From positions 3,274,393 through 3,338,392 of the forward strand of contig NZ_WJFD01000001.1 in assembly GCF_009647655.1 (NCBI RefSeq): 64,000 nt of DNA, given 5' to 3'. How positions within the stretch are numbered: the first letter of the stretch is position 1; each line of letters starts with the position of its first letter. Made by a program: the position numbers and the translations under genes. Source of the stretch: Chitinophaga sp. SYP-B3965 (GTDB lineage Bacteria; Bacteroidota; Bacteroidia; Chitinophagales; Chitinophagaceae). Below the pieces are notes generated by a model that was given only the letters and a program-made list of their open reading frames with translations, was not told where the DNA came from and did no database searches. Shown here piece by piece: positions 42,813 through 50,483 of the stretch.

Positions 42813-44045
42813 ATGCGAAAAATTATACTGGGATGTTTTTTATTACTGGCCGCAGAACATGTACTGGCACAGAAAGGCGTTAATTCATTATACTCTTCCT
42901 TTGGCATTGGCGACCTGGAAGAAAAAGATTACAGCCGCAACTTTGGAATGGGCAGCGCCGGTATTGCACGTGGATCGGGCAGTTTCCTGAATGAACTCAA
43001 CCCTGCCTCCTATGGCCGTATACCGATGGAAACTTTCCTGTTTGAAGTATCACTGGCAGCCAAAGCATTACAATACAACACCTCCACAGAAAGCCAGCCT
43101 GCCGGGGATGTCAATTTCAAACGGATAGCGATGGGATTTAAACCACATAAGATCTGGGGTATTGGCATTGGGTTGATGCCCTACAGCCGTGTGGATTACA
43201 AACTATTGAACACAAAGTTCATTGAGGGTACCAATACCGGCATCCGCAATGCTGTTGAAGGAAGCGGAGGCATCAACCGCCTGTATCTTTCCAATGCTAT
43301 CCAGATCAGCAAGAACTTCTCTGTTGGCGTATCCTCTGCGCTCCTGTTTGGCCCGGTAACCACTACGGATAGCCTGGGCAGCACGGGTACGGACGATGAT
43401 ATCTATTCTGAGCGAAAACGTTTTTACCGCAGCTTCAATTTCACGACCGGCCTGCAATACAGTGGCAACATCGGAAAGTGGCAACTGGGCGCGGGACTCA
43501 CTTATCGTTTTAAAAGCACACTTTCTACAGATGATGATTTCTCTATTCACAGTAAAGATGAAACGGTATTGTATGAAGAGGAACGCAGCGCCAGTGATTA
43601 TGTGCTGCCTGAACAAATTGGAGCAGGACTTTCTTTAACGAATGGCCGCATCACCTGGGTAGCGGATTACCGCCAGCAAAACTGGAAGGGTGCGAATCCC
43701 AACCTGCAGGATTATAAATATGTGAACTCCCAGCGGTATGCTGCCGGTGTGGAATATTCTTTCTATAAATATTACTTCGATTCACGGGTAGAAGGGCTTT
43801 CGCTACAGGCTGGCTTTAATTATCATACTGGCTATATGCAGGTTAAAGGACAACAGATCAATGATCTGGGGTTTAGCCTGGGCGGCTCCCTTCCCAGTAA
43901 AACAGGGCATCTGCGCTATTATTTAGGTGTGGAAGCAGGGCAGCGTGGCACTGCTGTACAAAACCTGGTAAAAGAGAATTACATCAATTTCGTGCTGCAC
44001 CTTTCCCTACGGGATAACTGGTTCTTCAAACACAAAGAATTGTAG
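42813..44045 (+). CDS. OmpP1/FadL-like outer-membrane beta-barrel protein
   Basis: A 410-residue protein with a signal peptide (cleavage near HVLAQ, residue 20). It is followed by SSFGIGDL and the MGSAGIARGSGSFLNELNPASYG segment typical of the OmpP1/FadL barrel N terminus. Alternating aromatic and Gly-rich strands run to the C-terminal aromatic-rich end. FadL-like proteins admit hydrophobic compounds; this one may do so or be structural. The ATG at 42813 is preferred to the GTG directly before it. It follows the DUF4270 gene by 7 bases. Confidence 0.75.
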   Translation: MRKIILGCFLLLAAEHVLAQKGVNSLYSSFGIGDLEEKDYSRNFGMGSAGIARGSGSFLNELNPASYGRIPMETFLFEVSLAAKALQYNTSTESQPAGDVNFKRIAMGFKPHKIWGIGIGLMPYSRVDYKLLNTKFIEGTNTGIRNAVEGSGGINRLYLSNAIQISKNFSVGVSSALLFGPVTTTDSLGSTGTDDDIYSERKRFYRSFNFTTGLQYSGNIGKWQLGAGLTYRFKSTLSTDDDFSIHSKDETVLYEEERSASDYVLPEQIGAGLSLTNGRITWVADYRQQNWKGANPNLQDYKYVNSQRYAAGVEYSFYKYYFDSRVEGLSLQAGFNYHTGYMQVKGQQINDLGFSLGGSLPSKTGHLRYYLGVEAGQRGTAVQNLVKENYINFVLHLSLRDNWFFKHKEL

Positions 44046-44049
44046 CGGC

Positions 44050-44135
44050 CCGGCGGGTAAAAGTAATCACCTGGAGTAGTTCTACGAAACCTTTATACAT
44101 TCTCGCCCCAAAACCAGGATTCTTTTGCCCGCCGG
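44050..44135. repeat. Long imperfect inverted repeat between convergent genes
   Basis: Arms CCGGCGGGTAAAAG (44050-44063) and its complement with one wobble (44122-44135), 58-base spacer that itself pairs as CCTGG/CCAGG (44070-44074, 44114-44118). It fills the gap between convergent stops. There is no T run, so it is not a classical intrinsic terminator; a cruciform or processed 3' end is possible. Confidence 0.6.
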
Positions 44136-44138
44136 TGC

Positions 44139-45497
44139 TTACCTGCCAATACTTTCAGGCTGCAACAGCAATTGCCGGAACCACTGGCCGGAAGCTTTCA
44201 TGGTCCTTTGCTGCGTGGCAAAATCCACATGCACGAGGCCAAACCGGGCTTTATATCCTTCTGCCCATTCAAAATTATCGGTTAAGGTCCAGGCGAAATA
44301 CCCTGTTACCGGCACGCCGGACTTTTTCGCTTTTAATACTGATTCCAGGTATTCTTTAAAGTAAGCGATGCGATTATCATCTGCCACTGCGCCATTCAGC
44401 AGGTTATCATCAAAAGCGGCTCCGCTTTCTGTGACCATGATCTCTTTCACACCTTCGTAAGCACCAAACTGCTGCAGGATATTATACATGCCGGCTCCGC
44501 TGATCTCCCATCCCAGTGAAGTGAGCGGCACACTGCGGTAGCGGGCTTTCACTTCAGACACCCGCACATACGGCATAAAAGCATTGTAGCGTACCACCAG
44601 CGGAAAATAGTTCTGGATGCCGATAAAGTCAAAATCAAAAGGCAGTTTATCCCAGTCGCGCCACATGGCATAACGGCGTTCAATCCTTTTTAACAAGGGG
44701 AAGGCATCTGTAGGATAACCCATGCCCAAAGCGGGTTCTATAAAGAGGCGATTGAACAATGCATCTGCTCTTGCGGCGGCGCGTACATCTCTTTCGCTTT
44801 GTGTATAAGGAATGATATGGGAGCAGGAATAAGTAGTGCCCACCCTGGCATCCCGCACTTCCGCTCTTACTACCCTGGCGCCTTCTGCCTGAGCAAGCGC
44901 TACATGATGTACGGCAGGGAGGAAATAAGAAAGTCCGAATTTTCCGGGGGCATGCACGCCCAGCATATAACCCAGGGAAGTAAAACCAAATGGCTCATTC
45001 AGGATGATCCAGTTCTTTACCTTATGGCCAAATGCCTGTGTGCAAATGGTAGCAAAGTTTTCAAAAGCATGCACGGTACCGCGGTGGCACCATCCCCCCT
45101 TTTGTTCCAGGGCATGCGGAAGATCCCAGTGGTAAAGGGTTACATAAGGCTCCAGGCCCAATTCCAGGCAATAATCTATTACCCGGTGATAGAAATCAAT
45201 ACCCACCTGGTTTACGGCGCCTGTACCCTGCGGTATGATGCGCGGCCAGGAGAGTGAAAACCGGAACACGTTAAAGCCCATTTGTTTTGCCAGCAGGATA
45301 TCTTCCTTGTAACGATTGTAGAAATCGCAGGCCTGCCAGGCATTGGTTTTATCCCTGATCTTCCCTTTGCGGGCGGAGAAAGTATCCCAGATGGAAATCC
45401 CTTTGCCATCGGCATCGTGCGCACCTTCATTCTGAAAGGCGGAGATCACAACGCCCCATTTGAAATCATCCCCGAAATCATCACGACTAAAGGACAT
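44139..45497 (-). CDS. GH1 beta-glucosidase-like enzyme
   Basis: A 452-residue glycoside hydrolase family 1 enzyme, the usual length. The start segment FKWGVVISAFQNEG replaces the common FxWGxATSAYQxEG. The acid/base Glu is in WIILNEPFGF and the nucleophile Glu in VTESGAAFDD (TES in place of the common TEN). It hydrolyses beta-glucosides or related glycosides by retention. No signal peptide is seen, so it is probably cytoplasmic. It is divergent from the formylglycine-type gene. Confidence 0.9.
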   Translation of the reverse strand: MSFSRDDFGDDFKWGVVISAFQNEGAHDADGKGISIWDTFSARKGKIRDKTNAWQACDFYNRYKEDILLAKQMGFNVFRFSLSWPRIIPQGTGAVNQVGIDFYHRVIDYCLELGLEPYVTLYHWDLPHALEQKGGWCHRGTVHAFENFATICTQAFGHKVKNWIILNEPFGFTSLGYMLGVHAPGKFGLSYFLPAVHHVALAQAEGARVVRAEVRDARVGTTYSCSHIIPYTQSERDVRAAARADALFNRLFIEPALGMGYPTDAFPLLKRIERRYAMWRDWDKLPFDFDFIGIQNYFPLVVRYNAFMPYVRVSEVKARYRSVPLTSLGWEISGAGMYNILQQFGAYEGVKEIMVTESGAAFDDNLLNGAVADDNRIAYFKEYLESVLKAKKSGVPVTGYFAWTLTDNFEWAEGYKARFGLVHVDFATQQRTMKASGQWFRQLLLQPESIGR

Positions 45498-45606
45498 GTA
45501 GATCCAATTATGATTTATAAATATTGCACGCTCGCTGTAATATGTAATTCGTATCTGATATTTTCATCTTTTGGCAACAATTTAACAATTTCACAATCAG
45601 GGGCTG

Positions 45607-45614
45607 TACATTTG
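45607..45614 (+). promoter_or_regulatory. Candidate -7 box just before the formylglycine-type gene
   Basis: Reads TACATTTG (exact TAnnTTTG) and ends only 7 bases before the ATG at 45622, which predicts a leaderless or almost leaderless mRNA. No -33 match is evident. Confidence 0.45.
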
Positions 45615-45621
45615 CAACTGT

Positions 45622-46668
45622 ATGAAGCGGAACACTTTCTATTCGATTATATCTACAGCTGTTTTACTCTCGGCTTGTAATGCAACCCCCACCACACAGG
45701 AACAGTCTACAGTGCCGGAAATAGTGGAAAAACTAAATCCCATGGTGCTTATTCCCGGCGGATCTTATAAAATGGGAGCGGACGATGATACCGGCATGCC
45801 GGACGAATACCCCCTGCATCCCGTAAAGGTAGACAGCTTCTGGATAGATGAACATGAGGTGACCAATGCTGAGTTTAAAGCTTTCGTACAGTCCACAGGG
45901 TATGTGACCACGGCAGAGATCCCTATTTCCAAAGAAGAATACATGCAGGCTGCAGGACCCGGCGCCGCCACTCCGGACAGTGCCATGCTCCTTCCCGGAT
46001 CCCTGGTATTTGTTCCTACCAAAGCAGCGGTAGACCTGAATGACGTTTCACAATGGTGGAGTTTTGAACGAGGCGCCAACTGGCAGCATCCGGAAGGACC
46101 CGCCAGTAACATAACCGGGAAAGATCAATTCCCCGTAGTGCATATTTCCTGGGACGATGCGCAAGCATATGCCCGATGGGCCGGCAAACGGCTGCCTACA
46201 GAAGCAGAATGGGAACTGGCGGCCAGGGGTAAACTTTCCGGTAAACCTTTCCCCTGGGGAGATGAATTACCGCAAACGGGTAAAGCCAAAGCCAATATCT
46301 GGAACGGGCATTTCCCTTATGAGAATTCACTCACAGACGGTTTCTATAATATAGCACCTGTTAAATCCTTTGCCCCCAATGGTTACCAGCTGTTTGACAT
46401 GGCCGGGAATGTATGGGAATGGACGGCGGACTGGTATGATAACTCCTGGTATTCCAAAGAGAAACCAAACACCGTGAACCCACAGGGGCCCAACGTTCCT
46501 TTTGATGCTATGGACCCGCAATCTCCGAAACGTGTGATCCGCGGCGGATCTTTTATGTGCAGTGATGAATATTGCAGAGGTTACCGGGTATCTGCCCGGA
46601 TGAAAACCACGCCCAGCTCAGGTTTATCTAACCTTGGCTTTCGTTGTGCGAGAACCTACCGTTATTAA
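45622..46668 (+). CDS. Formylglycine-generating-enzyme-like lipoprotein
   Basis: A 348-residue FGE/SUMF1-family protein with a lipoprotein signal (VLLSAC, Cys near 19). Signature segments are FWIDEHEVTNAEFKAFV, ISWDDAQAYARWAGKRLP, GNVWEWTADWY and RGGSF. The C-terminal GGSFMCSDEYCRGYR keeps both catalytic Cys with FGE spacing (Cys313 and Cys318), which most enzymatically inactive family members lack. True FGE oxidises a sulfatase Cys to formylglycine. The signal places it in the periplasm, where it could mature exported sulfatases; no Cys-type sulfatase is in the window. Confidence 0.85.
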   Translation: MKRNTFYSIISTAVLLSACNATPTTQEQSTVPEIVEKLNPMVLIPGGSYKMGADDDTGMPDEYPLHPVKVDSFWIDEHEVTNAEFKAFVQSTGYVTTAEIPISKEEYMQAAGPGAATPDSAMLLPGSLVFVPTKAAVDLNDVSQWWSFERGANWQHPEGPASNITGKDQFPVVHISWDDAQAYARWAGKRLPTEAEWELAARGKLSGKPFPWGDELPQTGKAKANIWNGHFPYENSLTDGFYNIAPVKSFAPNGYQLFDMAGNVWEWTADWYDNSWYSKEKPNTVNPQGPNVPFDAMDPQSPKRVIRGGSFMCSDEYCRGYRVSARMKTTPSSGLSNLGFRCARTYRY

Positions 46669-46670
46669 AT

Positions 46671-46715
46671 GAAAAATGGATAGCACACGGGTAAGCGGCT
46701 ATCCATCTATTTTTC
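46671..46715. terminator. Bidirectional terminator between convergent genes
   Basis: TGGATAGC (46677-46684) pairs with GCTATCCA (46698-46705), with an A run on the left and a T run on the right. It can end transcripts from both the formylglycine-type gene and the M56 gene. Confidence 0.8.
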
Positions 46716-46726
46716 ATTCTTATACT

Positions 46727-48601
46727 TTATAAGGTTTTAGAGAGCTTCTGTGTTATTTTCACGCCTGGTGCAGACAGTGTAAGGAAATACACTCCTGCAG
46801 GGAAACGGCTGATGTTGATCTGCTCATTAAAACTACCGGCATCCCTGATGAGTTGCTTGCTGAAAACGGGCTTGCCGCTCATATCCCTCACTTCCAGGTA
46901 TCCTCTTCCTCCCTGCTTAAGATAATAGGACACCGTAAAGATACCACTACCCGGGTTAGGAGATACGGATAAAGTAGCGCCGTTGTTATCATTCTCGTAT
47001 TTCTTATCCTTTGCTACTGCACTCAGCGCAATGCCCTGTACTGTGGCAGGACGGCCTGTTACCACCACTTCTTCCATAGGAGTGCTCGTGCCCCTTACCC
47101 TAATTGTATCCGCTACTACCACTACACGTTGAAGTGTATGAGCACCTTCCGGATCAGGGCTCTGGGTACCATAACCTACTACCGTTACTTCCTGCAAATT
47201 TTTTGCTTTAGCGGCCTTTGTTTTCTTGGTGGTAATGATGATCACACCATTGTTACCTGCGGTACCGTAGATAGCAGCAGCAGATTTATCCTTCAGTACA
47301 GAGATAGATTCAATATCATTGGGATCGATGTGCTGCAGGGCATTCTCTCCCAGCCCCTGTATCTTCGCTTCGCCATCCACTATAAATAAAGGAGGATTTG
47401 AAATCTGATTTGTTGCGTTAAGGCGTATACGTACAGGTTCCTGTTTCTTTGGTTCTTCTGTTACTGAAACGCCGGAGAAAGAGCCTTTTAAAGCATAGCC
47501 GGTAACAACCTTTACTGGTTCTGCTGAGATAACTGTAAGAGAATCTGCTTTCATCGTGTAACGCACTCTGACAGAATCTGCACGGCCCTTTATTACCTTT
47601 ACTGTGGCAGGTTGGGCCAGGAGTTTACCTTCCACTACGACCTCTGCTAATTTAGGCTTAACGGGTACCGTATCCTTAGGCATTTCGATCAGCACACCTT
47701 TTACTTCTTTCACCACATTGCTCACCACCACGGTGCCTGCTTTCGTAAAGTTGAGGGATAATAGGACCCCGCATGTGAGACAACCCAATACAGCATATCT
47801 GTATATATGCAGGCGGGATGACTTTTGTTTATTCATCATTTTAATGCGGTTTTTTAAGTGAGAAAAATTGAAGTTGTTGGCAATCCCTGCAGAATACTGC
47901 GCCGCATTTACCTGCACCAGGCTGTATTGATAAGATCGCTTATCTACACCAGTGCGCAGCATCTTACGGTCAGTAAGGAATTCAAGGTTTTCCTTGATGG
48001 CTGTTTTCATGAGCCATGCGCCGGGATTAAACCAATAGAAAATATTGTTCACCTCTCCCATTAATACATCCGCGGAGTGCCATTCCTTTACGTGGATGGA
48101 TTCATGCTGCAAAATGGCTTGCAGCTCCTCCGGTGAATGGAGGCTGGGATTGATGTAAATATTACGAAAGAAAGAAAACGGATTCATAGAGCTGCCCATC
48201 ACCCGCACACGACGCTCCTCGATATTAACAGGGTCGGTGTTCTTGTGCAGGAAGAAAAGGGATACCAGCTGCATCACTAAACGCAGGAACATCACGGACA
48301 CACCCACCCAGAATACCCAGGCCAGTAAGGTCCAGACGGTAAATGCTTCTGCCTGCACCGGTTGCTGCCAGGCCGCGAGGTTAGGTACATAGGTCTCCAC
48401 CTGCTGCGCCAGTTTTTCGTTCCTGTTAAAGAAATCATTTACATCCACCAGTGGGAACAGGGATGAAAATACAATGCCGGTGAGCAGGAAAAAGCGGTTG
48501 AGCGTATAAAAGGTAAGCCTCCGCAGTCCCAGTCTGTATGCCAGGTAGAACAGGCATAATGCGATATTCGCTTTAATAAGGTATATGAACAGTTCAGACA
48601 T
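46727..48601 (-). CDS. M56 (BlaR1-type) metallopeptidase with plug-like and T9SS-like C-terminal domains
   Basis: A 624-residue protein. Four hydrophobic segments (about 5-24, 36-54, 90-116, 266-284) frame an M56 peptidase with the zinc motif HESIH (166-170) and a downstream Glu in NLEFLTDR (about 207). After the last membrane segment, the outer part holds a TonB-receptor plug-like domain (about 395-470; PLFIVDGEAK, ISVLKDKSAAAIYG). The last 80 residues resemble the T9SS type A sorting domain (SPNPGSG, FPAGVYFLTL). The peptidase probably cuts the BlaI repressor encoded upstream, with the outer domains sensing a signal. A T9SS-like domain on an inner-membrane-anchored protein is odd, so it is more likely a repurposed domain than an export signal. 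Confidence 0.82.
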   Translation of the reverse strand: MSELFIYLIKANIALCLFYLAYRLGLRRLTFYTLNRFFLLTGIVFSSLFPLVDVNDFFNRNEKLAQQVETYVPNLAAWQQPVQAEAFTVWTLLAWVFWVGVSVMFLRLVMQLVSLFFLHKNTDPVNIEERRVRVMGSSMNPFSFFRNIYINPSLHSPEELQAILQHESIHVKEWHSADVLMGEVNNIFYWFNPGAWLMKTAIKENLEFLTDRKMLRTGVDKRSYQYSLVQVNAAQYSAGIANNFNFSHLKNRIKMMNKQKSSRLHIYRYAVLGCLTCGVLLSLNFTKAGTVVVSNVVKEVKGVLIEMPKDTVPVKPKLAEVVVEGKLLAQPATVKVIKGRADSVRVRYTMKADSLTVISAEPVKVVTGYALKGSFSGVSVTEEPKKQEPVRIRLNATNQISNPPLFIVDGEAKIQGLGENALQHIDPNDIESISVLKDKSAAAIYGTAGNNGVIIITTKKTKAAKAKNLQEVTVVGYGTQSPDPEGAHTLQRVVVVADTIRVRGTSTPMEEVVVTGRPATVQGIALSAVAKDKKYENDNNGATLSVSPNPGSGIFTVSYYLKQGGRGYLEVRDMSGKPVFSKQLIRDAGSFNEQINISRFPAGVYFLTLSAPGVKITQKLSKTL

Positions 48602-48668
48602 GCTTTTGTGTTTGATCTTAAGTAAAATAGCAGCCGATCCCGATAAATGTGGAATGTATAAAAGCAGG

Positions 48669-49025
48669 TTATTTCTTTTCGATCATGTTGATGATCTCCT
48701 GTAATTCCTCCCGGCTGATCTTCTTGTCTTTTGCAAAGAAGGTGACCAGTTCTTTATAAGAGTTTTCAAAATAATCTTTCACAAACCCGTTCATGAATTT
48801 CTTCTTGTACTCACCTTCTTCAATGGTAGGTGTATACTCATATACATTACCCATTTTACGGGCATCTATATATCCTTTTTTCTCCAGGTTCTTAATGGTG
48901 GAAGCCAGCGTGGTATATGGGGGTACCGGCGCAGCATGTGCTTCCAGGAAATCTTTTACAAAGCCCTTTCCAATTTTCCAGATAGCCTGCATTGCGGCTT
49001 CCTCTTGTTTGGTAAGTTTTTCCAT
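48669..49025 (-). CDS. BlaI/MecI-family repressor
   Basis: A 118-residue winged-helix repressor of the BlaI/MecI/CopY family. It starts KLTKQEEAAMQAIWKIGKGFVKDFLE, with the recognition-helix region PYTTLASTIKNLEKKGYI (about 37-54) and a C-terminal dimerisation helix. In the known systems an M56 membrane peptidase inactivates the repressor. The M56 gene follows after 67 bases, and the carboxypeptidase-regulatory-like gene precedes it by one base. The four-half-site palindrome at 50212-50245 is its probable operator. Confidence 0.92.
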   Translation of the reverse strand: MEKLTKQEEAAMQAIWKIGKGFVKDFLEAHAAPVPPYTTLASTIKNLEKKGYIDARKMGNVYEYTPTIEEGEYKKKFMNGFVKDYFENSYKELVTFFAKDKKISREELQEIINMIEKK

Positions 49026-49026
49026 T

Positions 49027-50208
49027 TTATTTTTTTGAGTTTGTATTGATAATTTTAAAATCGAGCGGCAACATTTCCGCCATTTTTTCCCATCCCCAGT
49101 ATTGTTCTACGATCACATCCATCGGTGCTTCAACATTTCCATTCCTGTCTACATCCACTTTCGGGGCCAGCAGTTGCACGTAAGAGATCTGCGGGCCTGG
49201 CTTTGCTTTCTGCGGATAGTGATTGTACTCCATGTATTTCCTTTCTTCCTTCTCGTTCTTATACGTTATAAACAGGTAATTGCCGAAGATGAGGGTGTAA
49301 TTATCTTTCTCTTTGTTCGTGATCATCAGGCTGTCGTATGGTACCTGACCGGGATAGAGATAATTCACAAACTTTGAAAAAGCACCATCGGACCGCACCT
49401 TTGCACCACTTGCGGAATCTATGCCGTTAGGCGCTACAAAGTCCCGCTTCCGTTCTTTCCTCACCATCTTCTGCACTGAAAAGCCATCTTCCACCAGCTG
49501 CTTATTGATCAGGCTCCGGTAAAAATGCATGGTGGAGCCATTGTACGCTTCTATCCTTTTCTTCTCCCAGTTCCTTTGCTGCCTTGCGTTACGCGGCTTC
49601 ATCAGTTCAAACAACGGATTCCCGTAGTAGAGAGAATAACCGGTATATTGATGGAATTCAAAATTCATTAATAAGAACTTCACCCGGTAGCCCAATGCCC
49701 TGTTCTCCAACAGGATGAAATCATCGGAAGTGGCAGTGAGTAATCCTTTCTGCTGGTTATATGCCAGGTCTATCACTTCATCATTCAGGATCGTGCATTG
49801 TTCTGCATTTACACTTTTTCCTACCCAGATCTCTTTAAAGATCCTCATCAACCTGTCCCTTTCTGCATTCCTCCTTACCACTACTTCCTTCAAAACGCCT
49901 GCTTTCGGCTTCAATACGGCCACAACTCCTGTGAGTTCACCAGTTACATTCACCGGCATCAGCAACGGCTCATATCCAAGATAAGACACGATCAGATCAT
50001 ACTTACCCGGCGGTACTCCTTTGATGGTAAAATTACCGGCTTCCGTCGTCCTGTCTCCCAAAGTTGTCTGACTCAGGAAGGCGCTGGCAAATGGCAAAGG
50101 TTTTCCCTTTTCATCCAACACCTGCCCGGTGATCTTAACTGTTGTTTGTGCTGTTGTGTGACTGATCCACCCTAAGCAAAACACGATGATTCCAAATACG
50201 CTCTTCAT
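49027..50208 (-). CDS. Secreted carboxypeptidase-regulatory-like domain protein
   Basis: A 393-residue secreted protein with a signal peptide (cleavage near HTTAQ, residue 21) and a CarboxypepD_reg-like domain at about 25-100 (GQVLDEKGKPLPFASAFLS, GKYDLIVSYLGYEPL). A DUF5686-like or unknown C-terminal part follows, rich in aromatic residues. It is the first gene of the unit with the BlaI and M56 genes, so it may be the controlled output of that signalling pair. Its function is not known to me. Confidence 0.75.
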   Translation of the reverse strand: MKSVFGIIVFCLGWISHTTAQTTVKITGQVLDEKGKPLPFASAFLSQTTLGDRTTEAGNFTIKGVPPGKYDLIVSYLGYEPLLMPVNVTGELTGVVAVLKPKAGVLKEVVVRRNAERDRLMRIFKEIWVGKSVNAEQCTILNDEVIDLAYNQQKGLLTATSDDFILLENRALGYRVKFLLMNFEFHQYTGYSLYYGNPLFELMKPRNARQQRNWEKKRIEAYNGSTMHFYRSLINKQLVEDGFSVQKMVRKERKRDFVAPNGIDSASGAKVRSDGAFSKFVNYLYPGQVPYDSLMITNKEKDNYTLIFGNYLFITYKNEKEERKYMEYNHYPQKAKPGPQISYVQLLAPKVDVDRNGNVEAPMDVIVEQYWGWEKMAEMLPLDFKIINTNSKK

Positions 50209-50211
50209 TAG

Positions 50212-50245
50212 TACGAGTCTATCGTAAATCTACGAAGTGTTCGTA
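50212..50245. promoter_or_regulatory. Four-half-site palindromic operator candidate (BlaI-type)
   Basis: TACGA at 50212-50216, TCGTA at 50222-50226, TACGA at 50231-50235 and TCGTA at 50241-50245 form two inverted pairs, all symmetric about 50228.5 and spaced close to one helical turn. It lies directly downstream of the -7 box at 50253-50260 and immediately before the start codon at 50208, ideal for a repressor. Confidence 0.65.
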
Positions 50246-50252
50246 ATACTAG

Positions 50253-50260
50253 CAAATTTA
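50253..50260 (-). promoter_or_regulatory. Candidate -7 box of the BlaI operon
   Basis: Reads TAAATTTG on the minus strand (exact TAnnTTTG), 44 bases before the start codon at 50208 and overlapping the region controlled by the operator candidate. No -33 element is clear. Confidence 0.5.
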
Positions 50261-50319
50261 TTTTGAGAAAAGTATTCTACCTGGGGTATCTCTATTTAAA
50301 AGGTACTTTTTATCGGAGT

Positions 50320-50374
50320 AATCCCGTAGCAATCCCGTATCATTCCCGTATCAATCCCGTATCCATCCCGTACT
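50320..50374. repeat. Five tandem 11-bp repeats (consensus AATCCCGTATC)
   Basis: Five consecutive 11-base units (50320, 50331, 50342, 50353, 50364) share the core TCCCGTA, with the first and last units slightly divergent. The period equals about one helical turn. They lie in the 275-base gap between the two minus-strand units, 60-120 bases upstream of the BlaI-operon -7 box. Confidence 0.85.
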
Positions 50375-50424
50375 AAGGTGGGGTACCTGTCAAAAAAGCA
50401 GTATAATTCGGCCAAAACGGCCTT

Positions 50425-50463
50425 ATAAAAAATGGCCTGAAAGCTTTTATACCTTCAGGCCAT
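50425..50463 (-). terminator. Intrinsic terminator after the first TlpA gene
   Basis: ATGGCCTGAA pairs with TTCAGGCCAT (arms 50432-50441, 50454-50463), followed on the minus strand by TTTTTAT. It lies 20 bases beyond the stop at 50484 and separates the trp-his-TlpA unit from the BlaI unit. Confidence 0.8.
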
Positions 50464-50483
50464 CTCAATAATAATATATTCCT

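Noticed and set aside
46727..49025. A beta-lactam resistance locus (BlaI/BlaR1)
   Set aside because: The M56 protein lacks a penicillin-binding sensor domain and no beta-lactamase gene is adjacent.
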